DNA of 64,000 nt from the NCBI GenBank assembly GCA_965655795.1, contig CBFHHY010000008.1:1-64000 (forward strand). The letters run 5' to 3'. Shown here piece by piece: positions 1 through 8,400 of the stretch. The position numbers were made by a program, and so were the translations under genes. Source of the stretch: TMED14 sp002167805. Lineage in GTDB: Bacteria; Bacteroidota; Bacteroidia; Flavobacteriales; Schleiferiaceae. The notes beneath the pieces were generated by a model. That model did not search any database. It saw only the letters and a list, made by a program, of their open reading frames with translations, and was not told where the DNA came from. Numbering within the stretch: the first letter of the stretch is position 1; each line of letters starts with the position of its first letter.

Positions 1-443
1 GATTCAAACCCATTAGTCACCGAGCCGATTCCTTTTGTCAACTGAATACTTTGAATCCATGCTCCTGGTATATACGATAATCCAGAGTTTGCCAATAAGC
101 CTCGGACAAGAGGTGTTAATTCAGTTGTTATTTGGGCATACTTCCCAGCTAGACCGAATAGTCTTATTTGTTTAGTCCCAGTTACAGCATCTGTAAATGA
201 TACATCAATACTCGGGTTTGTTTCAAAACTTTCAGACAGGTTGCAGCATGCAGCTTTTTTTAACTCCGCTCTAGAAATTATGGTTTTTAGTTCAGGATCT
301 TTTAATCCTATTGTACTTGCTGCCGCATCTGTTTTTATCTCTATACCGGGCAATTGAATTCCTTTAAATACGGAAGTATCCGCTTGCGAAAAAAGCAATT
401 TCGGGAAAAGAAGAATTAAAAGGGTTCCAATATTTTTAACCAC
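1..443 (-). CDS. TonB-dependent receptor, N-terminal part (runs off left edge)
   Basis: Outer-membrane TonB-dependent receptor, only the first ~147 codons present. I translated it from the sequence: a signal peptide (start MVKNIGTLLILLFPKLLFSQ), then a short region with a Cys-Cys pair (KAACCNLSESFETNPS), then the start of the plug domain (LFGLAGKYAQ and later IQLTKGIGSV). The start I chose is GTG at 443-441, because the signal peptide begins there; it overlaps the stop of the upstream HMA gene by 8 nt, which suggests translational coupling. Being last in a run with an HMA protein, a di-haem peroxidase and an MbnP-like lipoprotein, it is likely a receptor for copper or a copper chelate (inference). 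The barrel is outside the window, so substrate class cannot be judged further. Confidence 0.85.
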   Translation of the reverse strand, partial: MVKNIGTLLILLFPKLLFSQADTSVFKGIQLPGIEIKTDAAASTIGLKDPELKTIISRAELKKAACCNLSESFETNPSIDVSFTDAVTGTKQIRLFGLAGKYAQITTELTPLVRGLLANSGLSYIPGAWIQSIQLTKGIGSVTNGFE

Positions 444-810
444 CAGTAACGTGATCTTTTTTAACATGCGGATCTCTATACTTGCAGCAAGCCGGTAATT
501 TATTATAAATCTCCAAGGGTGCAATAATTTTATTTATACCATCTCCAAGAATTTGGTCATGCCCGAGATTTGCTATCTCTGTATGGATCTTTTTTTCAGA
601 AATTTTTTTGGGACGGTACACAACCAAAGTTTCTAAATTCTTGACGTTCCACTCTGCGTGCCAAACGCCTGTTAAGTCGATAAGTGCTTTTTCTATTCTA
701 TTTTCACACATGCCGCAAACACCATTAGTAATGAACTTGAGCTCCACTTTTTTTTGACCAAATAGATTAATTGAAATAAAAAGAAAAAAACTAATAATTA
801 CATATTTCAT
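436..810 (-). CDS. Periplasmic heavy-metal-associated (HMA) domain protein
   Basis: A 124-residue exported metal-binding protein. Residues 1-19 are a signal peptide ending LFGQ. The HMA fold follows, with the metal-binding loop GVCGMCENRIEKAL (Cys32-x-x-Cys35). The C-terminal tail adds a Cys-Cys pair and histidines (PACCKYRDPHVKKDH), which is not part of a standard HMA domain and could be a second metal site. HMA domains of this CxxC type carry Cu(I) or similar soft metals. Its ATG shares one base with the stop codon of the upstream peroxidase gene, and its end overlaps the start of the receptor gene. The predicted role is periplasmic copper binding or hand-over next to the receptor; this is inferred from context. 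Confidence 0.85.
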   Translation of the reverse strand: MKYVIISFFLFISINLFGQKKVELKFITNGVCGMCENRIEKALIDLTGVWHAEWNVKNLETLVVYRPKKISEKKIHTEIANLGHDQILGDGINKIIAPLEIYNKLPACCKYRDPHVKKDHVTGG

Positions 811-1904
811 TATTGAAAAGGGTTTTGATACAAGGTATCTGTTTCTATTTGGGTATCTGTTAGCGTATTTAAAAAAGCAATTACCGCCTGTCGTTCACTA
901 AGGTTCAAATTTAACCCTTTTCCGCCACTATGACTTTGAATGAAGCCAGACATTCCAGGAGCTAGGTTCGGAGAATTGGAATTAACATCGCTATTATAAA
1001 ATTCAAGGACCTCTTCTAATGTTTGAAAACGGCCATCATGCATGTAGGGTGCAGTATATGATAAATTTCGGAGTGAAGGCGTTTTAAATTTACCATTGTC
1101 AGCGCTTAGACCTGTTACAGCACCCTTACCAAGATCATTGAAAACAGTATCTAAACCATTATTTACAACCCTATCATCTGTGAATAAAGCTCCTCCATGG
1201 CAGTGGAAACAATCAGCTCCTTTTGGAGACCCATTTGGATTGGATTCAGCGTTAAATAATTGAATACCCAATTGTTCTTCAGGAGTAAAGGATTCAAGCC
1301 CCGCTTGAACTCTATCAAACTTACTTGATCCTCCACTTAAAATGATCAGCATAAACTGCTCTAAGGCCAACCCAATGTTATCCGGAGTTATTTCTGCGTC
1401 TCCGTAAGCCGCATTAAAAGCTTGTGTGTAAAGGGGTTGTCTTGTTAATTTTTCCACGACATTCAGCACGCTCTCTTTCATTTCCATTGGATTTTGAATT
1501 GGCTCCAGCGCCTGTTCCCTTAGGCTCGGCATAGAACCATCCCAAACAAATTTTTTGCTCCAAGCTAAGTTATGAAGGGGCATGGAATTCCTAAAACCTA
1601 TAGATCCATCGACACCGGTACTATATTTATTTCCATTATCTGTAAACCCAAAAGATGGGTTATGACATGAACTACAGGACTGAGAGCTGTCTAATGATAA
1701 AATGGGATCATAGAAGAGCAATCTTCCAAGCATAATACTTTCTACATTTAGAACGTTATCATTTGGCAATGCAGGTTGTGGAAAGCCTTGCGGAATAGGT
1801 AGAATGTATGGTGTCGTAATATGGGGCTTGTTGGCTTCCGGATCAGAACAACTCGATATAAGTATTAGGCTTAAAAAACTTAAAAAATATCGGGAAGAAA
1901 TCAT
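810..1904 (-). CDS. Di-haem cytochrome c peroxidase / MauG-MbnH-like lipoprotein
   Basis: A 364-residue protein of the di-haem peroxidase superfamily (CcpA, MauG, MbnH). It has a lipoprotein signal with Cys19 (ILISSC), so it should sit membrane-anchored in the periplasm or on the outer membrane. Two c-haem sites are visible: CSSCH at about 77-81 and CFHCH at about 232-236. Further family motifs include LGRLLFYDP, WDGSMPSLREQALEPI and the TPSLRNLSYTAPYMHDGRF segment. In the family these enzymes either reduce peroxide or, as in MauG and MbnH, oxidise a partner protein through a high-valent di-haem state. The gene directly follows and overlaps (ATGA) the MbnP-like gene, which favours an MbnH-like role over a plain peroxidase. 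That functional choice is inference. Confidence 0.9.
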   Translation of the reverse strand: MISSRYFLSFLSLILISSCSDPEANKPHITTPYILPIPQGFPQPALPNDNVLNVESIMLGRLLFYDPILSLDSSQSCSSCHNPSFGFTDNGNKYSTGVDGSIGFRNSMPLHNLAWSKKFVWDGSMPSLREQALEPIQNPMEMKESVLNVVEKLTRQPLYTQAFNAAYGDAEITPDNIGLALEQFMLIILSGGSSKFDRVQAGLESFTPEEQLGIQLFNAESNPNGSPKGADCFHCHGGALFTDDRVVNNGLDTVFNDLGKGAVTGLSADNGKFKTPSLRNLSYTAPYMHDGRFQTLEEVLEFYNSDVNSNSPNLAPGMSGFIQSHSGGKGLNLNLSERQAVIAFLNTLTDTQIETDTLYQNPFQ

Positions 1905-2656
1905 GGCGATCTTGGTATTAAATCACCATATCTAAAACTAGTACTCAAGTTTTTCGCTATTTTATTTGCCAACCCGTTGTCGTTGGAACTATGAGTAAAA
2001 TCTCCATCTAAGGCCGGTCTAATTGTGTGGGTGGCGCTAAATACTTTTTCTGAATCCCACTTAATCTCTAAGGTTTTAAAATCATTTAATTCAAGTGAGC
2101 CTTGGAGGCTTACAGGAGTTTTATTTTCTAAATGAGCAATATGATAAAGCCATGGGGTTTTAACTCCCTTATTTTCGTAGTATCCTTCGAGCGCAGTAAA
2201 AACATAACCCCCAGTCCATCCCCAATGTAATTTGTTTAAAGAAGGATTTAATGGATGATCACCAGGCCAAATGGCTGGATCGCTGTGATTAAAAGAGCTA
2301 TCAAGTCCAATATCAAATCGAAGCTCAACATAGTTATTTGCGGGTATCGTTAAGGGTAATTTTATTGTGTCAGGAGACGAACCTTTTATGAAAGCGATTG
2401 TATTTTCAAAATTTATCACACTATCATCGTTGGAAATGAGCTGAAAATTTGATAATAGAAAATCTGCACGAGAGTAAACTAAAGTATCTTTAGTTTCGTT
2501 TTGTATAAGGCTATCTAGTTCAAAAGAAAACTCTGAATTATTAAAAAGCGGAATGAAATAAAGGTCTAAATCAACTTTTTCCGGAGCTTTAGGTCTAGGG
2601 TCGCAAGATTGTATCAATACTATTGTAAGGATAAAAAATAATTTAAAGTTTCTCAT
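1901..2656 (-). CDS. MbnP-like copper-binding lipoprotein
   Basis: A 251-residue lipoprotein (Cys18 in LIQSC) that resembles the MbnP family. Visible family features are the N-terminal strand pattern LDLYFIPLFNN, the central FRLS-like segment FLLSNFQLIS, and a His/Trp-rich stretch around 125-150 (SDPAIWPGDHP, then HWGWTGGYVFTALEGYY). In methanotrophs MbnP binds copper and is modified by the di-haem enzyme MbnH, which turns a tryptophan into kynurenine. Here the two genes overlap by 4 nt, matching that partnership. First gene of the leftward run; it starts at ATG 2656. I recognise the family by motif only, so the copper function is family knowledge plus context. Confidence 0.75.
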   Translation of the reverse strand: MRNFKLFFILTIVLIQSCDPRPKAPEKVDLDLYFIPLFNNSEFSFELDSLIQNETKDTLVYSRADFLLSNFQLISNDDSVINFENTIAFIKGSSPDTIKLPLTIPANNYVELRFDIGLDSSFNHSDPAIWPGDHPLNPSLNKLHWGWTGGYVFTALEGYYENKGVKTPWLYHIAHLENKTPVSLQGSLELNDFKTLEIKWDSEKVFSATHTIRPALDGDFTHSSNDNGLANKIAKNLSTSFRYGDLIPRSP

Positions 2657-2718
2657 TTTGAATATTTAATAACCATTTTAGATCATGAATCGAGCCAGAG
2701 TAATTAAACGAACTAACC

Positions 2719-2726
2719 CAAAATTA
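2719..2726 (-). promoter_or_regulatory. -7 box for the MbnP-like operon
   Basis: On the minus strand this reads TAATTTTG, a full match to the Bacteroidota -7 consensus TAnnTTTG, 62 nt upstream of the MbnP-like start. No TTG lies at the usual 19-nt spacing, so the assignment is tentative. It sits immediately before the divergent SCO start, so both genes share a 75-nt control region. Confidence 0.4.
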
Positions 2727-2731
2727 GGCAT

Positions 2732-3430
2732 ATGGTTCTGAAAAAATCAGAATATTTAAAAATAGCGACAATTCTTTTGGTTTTTGTTGTGGGTGTTTAC
2801 GTGTCTATAAAAATTCAAGAACCTGAATTTTCTCTCCCGATTTTGAGTCCCAGTGATTTAAACCCAGCTTTGGTTGAAGATTCTATTCAGTCTGTTGGAA
2901 TGGATCATTTTGTTGGAGAATTTTCATTAATCTCACAAGACGGAGATACGATCACCTCAGGGGATGTGCAAAATGACATTCGAATTGTTAACTATTTTTT
3001 TACTACATGCCCCGGTATTTGCCGAGATATGGCAAGAAATTTAAGAAAAATTCAAACAAGATATTTATCTAATAATGCTGTTAAAATTATGTCTCATTCT
3101 GCAATGCCCGAATACGATTCTCCCCGGGTATTAAGTGATTACGGTCGAAGAAACCAGGTAAACTCAAAAAGGTGGCTGCTTCTAACGGGTGACCCTTCTT
3201 TGTTAAATGACCTAGCGAGAACATCATATTTTACAGTACTAAAAGAAGGAGAGGGTTGGGATGAACATAGTTTTATACATACAGAGAATTTGGTATTAAT
3301 TGATCACAGAGGGCGACTTCGTGGATACTATGATGGAACTTCTGAGGATCAGACCGACCTTCTTATTGATCATATTAAATTGCTTCTTCAAGAGCGAAAT
3401 AAATTTTTTGAAAAATACTTACCGTTGTGA
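2732..3430 (+). CDS. SCO1/SenC-type copper chaperone
   Basis: A 232-residue membrane-anchored thioredoxin-fold protein. One transmembrane segment lies at about 11-27, leaving the domain in the periplasm. The copper site CxxxC is visible as TTCPGIC (about Cys93 and Cys97), with the distal His in SFIHTENLVLIDHRG. SCO proteins deliver copper to, or reduce, the CuA site of cytochrome c oxidase. It is divergent from the MbnP-like operon, 75 nt apart, which ties both to copper handling. The family call is solid; whether it serves respiratory oxidase or this local system cannot be told from sequence. Confidence 0.92.
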   Translation: MVLKKSEYLKIATILLVFVVGVYVSIKIQEPEFSLPILSPSDLNPALVEDSIQSVGMDHFVGEFSLISQDGDTITSGDVQNDIRIVNYFFTTCPGICRDMARNLRKIQTRYLSNNAVKIMSHSAMPEYDSPRVLSDYGRRNQVNSKRWLLLTGDPSLLNDLARTSYFTVLKEGEGWDEHSFIHTENLVLIDHRGRLRGYYDGTSEDQTDLLIDHIKLLLQERNKFFEKYLPL

Positions 3431-3432
3431 TC

Positions 3433-4233
3433 ATGGAAAATATTAAAATTGCATTTCTTCAGATAGATATTCAGTGGGGAAGAGTTCGTCAAAATTTAGA
3501 TTTTATTGATAAGTATTTCGAGAGGTCTCCCGAAGCAGATATTTATTTGCTGCCAGAAACATTTGCCACAGGGTTTGTTACAAAAAAAAATGAATTGTTG
3601 AAAGCAGTGGATCCCGTTAATGTCGATTTAATTCTGGAAACTTTAAGGCTTTGGGCAAAAAAAAAGAATGCATGGGTGGGCGGAAGTCTTTTTATTCAAA
3701 AAGATGATAGATATCGAAATCGTTTTATGATGTTTAACCCTCAAGGGGAGTCGAAAGAATATGACAAACGTCATCTCTTTGGAATCGCAGGAGAAAAGGA
3801 TTTTTTCCAAGGAGGCTCATCTCGAAAAGTGATAGAAATTAATGGCTGGAGGTTTTTGTTGGCAGTTTGTTATGACTTGAGATTTCCGGTCTGGATGCGT
3901 CAGCAAAAGGTTGATTCAAAATATGAATATGATGGAATTTTGGTTTGTGCCAATTGGCCGGAGTCAAGACATAATGCATGGGAGGTTTTACTGAGGGCAA
4001 GAGCAATTGAAAATCAGTGTTATATTACCGGCGTTAATCGAATTGGAACCGACGGTTTTGGCTCAAACCATATCGGCGGATCAAAGACTATCGGCCCATT
4101 GGGAGAAGATATCTCTACAGCGGAAAATTCGACTGAGGGATGGACCGTTTCGAAATTAGAATCAATTCACCTTCAGGCGGTTAGGAAACGATATCCGTTT
4201 TTAGATGATGCAGATTTATTTATGATTAAATGA
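3433..4233 (+). CDS. Carbon-nitrogen hydrolase (omega-amidase / YafV-Nit2 type)
   Basis: A 266-residue nitrilase-superfamily enzyme. The Glu-Lys-Cys triad is visible: Glu in LPETFATGF, Lys in YDKRHLFGIAGE and Cys in LAVCYDLRFPVW. The pattern after the Cys is typical of omega-amidases that hydrolyse alpha-ketoglutaramate or similar amides, a repair and salvage role. I prefer ATG 3433; a GTG at 3427 that overlaps the SCO stop is possible and adds two residues. Its end overlaps the convergent Ig-like gene by 18 nt. No signal peptide, so cytoplasmic. Confidence 0.88.
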   Translation: MENIKIAFLQIDIQWGRVRQNLDFIDKYFERSPEADIYLLPETFATGFVTKKNELLKAVDPVNVDLILETLRLWAKKKNAWVGGSLFIQKDDRYRNRFMMFNPQGESKEYDKRHLFGIAGEKDFFQGGSSRKVIEINGWRFLLAVCYDLRFPVWMRQQKVDSKYEYDGILVCANWPESRHNAWEVLLRARAIENQCYITGVNRIGTDGFGSNHIGGSKTIGPLGEDISTAENSTEGWTVSKLESIHLQAVRKRYPFLDDADLFMIK

Positions 4234-5403
4234 CTTTATTTCTTGTGGGTCAATATTATCGATTTCCCATTTTGTTTCTGTAGACCAATTTGCCTTAATG
4301 TCAAGTGCTGACTTTGCAAAGACCCTCGACTCAGGTCTATTTCTATTCCAATAGCTTCCAGAGCTGAGCATGCTGTCTTGATTTTTGTCATAGAAGGCTT
4401 GCAAGTTGTATGTCCCTGGCGGAAGACCGGCTAGAGTGACAATATTACTATCGCAAGCCGAAGAGCAAAACCATTCAGCATATATTCCCTTTTCACCTTT
4501 TAGCTGAATAACAATAGGCGTAAATTTTTGATGGGTTAAAATTGAGTCACATCCGATAGAATATTTTATCGTCAACTCTCCTGAGCTGTCAGCACCCCAT
4601 GGAGTCCATTGAATAATGCTGTCAGTTAAAACCTCTGAATTCAAAAGAGACAGGTTATAGAATTTTTTTTCCGAGTTCTTTTTTGAATTCATTTTATCGG
4701 CTTTAACTCCATCAACAAAAGCTATTGGAGTCAGCTCTCCAACACTTAGCCGATTATTTCCATCAGTATCCTTAAACGCGCGAATTTTATAAGCTTTATC
4801 TCGGACAATATGTTCAAGTTTATAAAATCCTGAATCATCAGTTCTTGAGGAGTATAATGCAGGTTTAAATATCACAGAGTCATTACTGCCTTGATCAGGA
4901 TAAAGACAAACGGCAATATCTTTTGCTGGACTATTACTCCATGGATCAATGATTTGACCAATAATTTCTCCTGAGTCAAGAGAGGATCCTGTTGAAAAGA
5001 CCCATTGAATTCCTTTTAAAACATTTCCTTCATGGAGGTCTTTTATAGCTGCTCCCATTTGAATGACATATGTAGATGAACTCAATAGATCATTATCCCA
5101 TGAGATTATAAGAGATTTCCCACGGATTTCATACTTGGCATTTTCAGGTAAGGGGGGCGAAGAAAATATGTTTCGCGAAGGGGACTGAAGTACCACATAT
5201 TCATCAAACGTCCACTTTAACTCATTGGTCAAAACACTTGTAGAGTTATTTTCAACACTGCTAAAGATGATTTTTGGGGGTGTTGTATCTCTAGGCCCGC
5301 CATCAGGGGCCGCAGGGAGAGCACATGAGACAATCAAGGATATAAATGCGCCCCCCCAAATAATTGATTGTGAGAATAGTATTCTTAGTTTTTTTTTCCT
5401 CAT
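4216..5403 (-). CDS. Ig-like (SbsA/Big_5-type) domain lipoprotein
   Basis: A 395-residue exported lipoprotein common in Bacteroidota. The signal ends in a lipobox (LIVSCALP) and is followed by the family's hallmark PAAPDGGPRDTTPPKI. An Ig-like bacterial surface domain covers about 40-140 (WTFDEYVVL and SSTYVIQMG). A carboxypeptidase-regulatory-like or SdrD-B-like beta domain with DTDGNNRLSVGEL follows at about 145-235, and a second, similar DKNQDSMLSSG loop lies near the C-terminus. Function unknown; probably a cell-envelope structural protein. Its start is only 9 nt from the divergent T9SS gene. Confidence 0.75.
   Translation of the reverse strand: MRKKKLRILFSQSIIWGGAFISLIVSCALPAAPDGGPRDTTPPKIIFSSVENNSTSVLTNELKWTFDEYVVLQSPSRNIFSSPPLPENAKYEIRGKSLIISWDNDLLSSSTYVIQMGAAIKDLHEGNVLKGIQWVFSTGSSLDSGEIIGQIIDPWSNSPAKDIAVCLYPDQGSNDSVIFKPALYSSRTDDSGFYKLEHIVRDKAYKIRAFKDTDGNNRLSVGELTPIAFVDGVKADKMNSKKNSEKKFYNLSLLNSEVLTDSIIQWTPWGADSSGELTIKYSIGCDSILTHQKFTPIVIQLKGEKGIYAEWFCSSACDSNIVTLAGLPPGTYNLQAFYDKNQDSMLSSGSYWNRNRPESRVFAKSALDIKANWSTETKWEIDNIDPQEIKSFNHK
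5364..5393 (+). promoter_or_regulatory. Possible promoter of the T9SS cargo gene
   Basis: TTG at 5364-5366, 19 nt, then TAGTTTTT at 5386-5393, one mismatch to TAnnTTTG. It lies inside the 5' end of the divergent Ig-like gene and 19 nt before the ATG at 5413. Spacing is ideal but the last base of the -7 box is wrong. Confidence 0.35.
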
Positions 5404-5412
5404 TTTTACAGA

Positions 5413-8400
5413 ATGAAACGAATTTACGCACTTTGCATCTTATTATTAACCTTTAGCTTCAATCTTAAATCTCAGACTTATTGTACAACAGGTCTTTACT
5501 CGACAGGTTGTACAGTTGGAGATAATTTAGATGATGTCACTCTGAATAACATAGTTCAAACTTCCACGGGCTGCTCTCCTAACGGTTATGCTGACTATAC
5601 TTCTGATACGGTCCAAATTCAACAGACTGCCCAACTAGTTATGTCTGTGACTTCAGGATATTCAAGTCAGTGGTATGCTATATGGATAGATAATAATGAC
5701 GATGGTGACTTTGATGATGCCGGTGAACATCTTTGGTCTTCAGCTCAAGTGGGCCCAGCTGCAAATGTGGTTTATTCTGAAAATATAGTTATACCAATGA
5801 CCATATCTCAAGGCACACATAGGATGCGCATGAGGTGTAAATGGAGTGGAAGCGCCATCCAGGCATCGGAGTCATGTACTTCATTCACTTATGGCGAGGT
5901 ACATGATTATACTGTTTTTGTTGGTGCACCACCTCTTTGTCCTCAACCATATTATTTAACTCCAGGAGCAAAAACAGATTCGTCTTTGTCATTTTCCTAT
6001 ACTGCGAGTGGATCATCATTTGACATAGAGTACGGCCCCGTTGGTTTCACTCAAGGAACGGGTACGGTTATAAATGATACTTCAACAACTGCTATTGTCT
6101 CTGGTTTGAATTCAAATACATGTTATGATTTTTATGTCCGATCAAATTGCTCGGCAGCAGGAAACGGTTACTCGCTGTGGAGTGGCCCAATTACTATGTG
6201 CACTCCCTGCCTTCCCCAGCCTTTACCGTTATCTGAGAACTTCACTACATGGCCCCCTAATTGCTTTATTTTAACAGGTGGAACTCACCAATGGGATCAA
6301 GATGCAAATGCAGCTCATGCTGATATGGGTGGAACATGGCAATCTAATGGAATAGGCTATTTAACCACGGCTCCAGTTAATTTAAATTCACTTGCGCGAG
6401 TCAAGTTTAAATGGTCTCATAACGGAGGATCTTCCGCGGAAAGATTGGCACTGCTTGCTCGTGTTTCTGGGTCTTCAATTTGGGATACTTTATGGGATGT
6501 ACAGGGCTCTGCATTTGATTCTCAAGATGGGGCTACTTATAATGCTCCAGGAACGTACAAGTCAGAAATGTTGAATTTGGATTCTTCCACATATTATGGG
6601 GTTAATGCAGAATTTCGTTTTGTTGGGTGGTCAGCATGGTACAATGACGCATGGTTAGACGATGTTGTTATTGAGCAGCAGCCTTTATGTCCTGAACCGA
6701 CAACCCTGGGAATATCAGCATTATCAGACACTTCAGCAACGCTATCATGGACCTCTGCAGGATCAAATTTTGTAGTTCAATGGGGCCCAACAGGATTTAC
6801 AGTGGGCACTGGAAATTTGGATACGGCAGCTGCTTCGAATCATTTAATTTCGGGACTGTCTCCGAACCAAACTTATGACTACTATGTTCTGAGGAATTGT
6901 ACAGGCCAAGGCAATGGTAATTCAATTTGGTCAGGACCTTACACATTTAGTACCCTTTGTGCACCATTTAGTGCTTCAATCGGATATTATGAGAATTGGG
7001 ATTCATATCAAGATGGAGATATTCCGGCGTGTTGGTCTTTGACTGGTGTTGGTTCGGGGTATGTTGCGGATATACAATTGCCAGGATCGTTTCAAATTCC
7101 GGCGTATTCAATGCCTAATTATTTGCGTTTATACCCAGCTAATGCATCTAATGTTACATTGATATCTCCTTTATTATCAGATTTACAACAAAACAATTCT
7201 CAAATAAGGATGCGGCTAGCAAAAAGCTCATCGTTTAGTCAAGCTAAATTGATTATTGGAACGATGACCACACCAAGTTCTCCTTCCACTTTTGCTCCGG
7301 TAGATACAATTGACTTAACTACAAGTTTTGATGAATACACGGTTGCTTTTCCCGTTACCCCTCAGGGTCATTCTCATATTGCAATGAGAGTTTTACAGTC
7401 TCAATATTATGATGTTTACTTGGACGATTTTTATTTTGAAGTTCAGCCCACTTGTTTACCTGCTCAAAATGTTTCAGCTAATCCAGGGGCAACTACAGCA
7501 GCTATAGCATGGGCACACGGTGACCCTCTAACAACAGGATCTTATGTTTCTTGGGGACCTTTAGGATTTAATCCAGGTACGGGGTCGGTATCAAATTCAA
7601 TTTTGGTAAGTGGAAATACTTATTCTATAGCGGGTTTAACACCTTCGACAACTTATACAGTTTGGGTAGCGGACAGTTGTGGCGCTGGAAATATAGGGCC
7701 ATGGCAAGGACCAGTTACTTTTACAACTGCCTGCTTAGCAGCTACTATGCCTTACCTAGAAGATTTTGATGCTGCGCAATTGGCATGTTGGGATCCTTCT
7801 GGCGGGACAAGGCAATTTGCTCCCTATCCTTTAGCAACAGGAGGTAATGCAATGGAGGGTGGCTATTGGGGTTGGACCAATGGAAATTATGCCCTTTTAA
7901 CATCAAGACCGGTGACAATCTCAGCTTTGGCACAACTATCCTTTGACTGGTCACACAGTGGTCAATATATTACGAGCTATCCAAATGATCAATTATTAGT
8001 TCTTGCGCGCCCGGTGGCTTCATCGTCGTGGGACACTATTGTAAATCTCGTTGGTTCAAATTTTGCAAGTCCTGGAGCGGGAACAACAACTCCCGGTACT
8101 TTTGTTAATACACTTGAATACCTGCCTAGTTCATATGTTGGTTCAGATGTGATATTTCAAATAGTTGGTAATTCTGGATATGGCCCGGATGTCTTTTTTG
8201 ATAATTTCCAAGTCGAGGCAGTTCCGACTTGCCCTGACCCCATTCCTTTATCAGGCGGATCAACGGCTTCATCAATTGATATTTCATGGACCAGCGCCAG
8301 TCCACCTCAAGGTTCTTCTGTAATGTGGGGACCTGTTGGGTTTTATACGGGCACAGGGTCTACGCCAGGAACAATTGCTTATAATGTTTCATCACCATAC

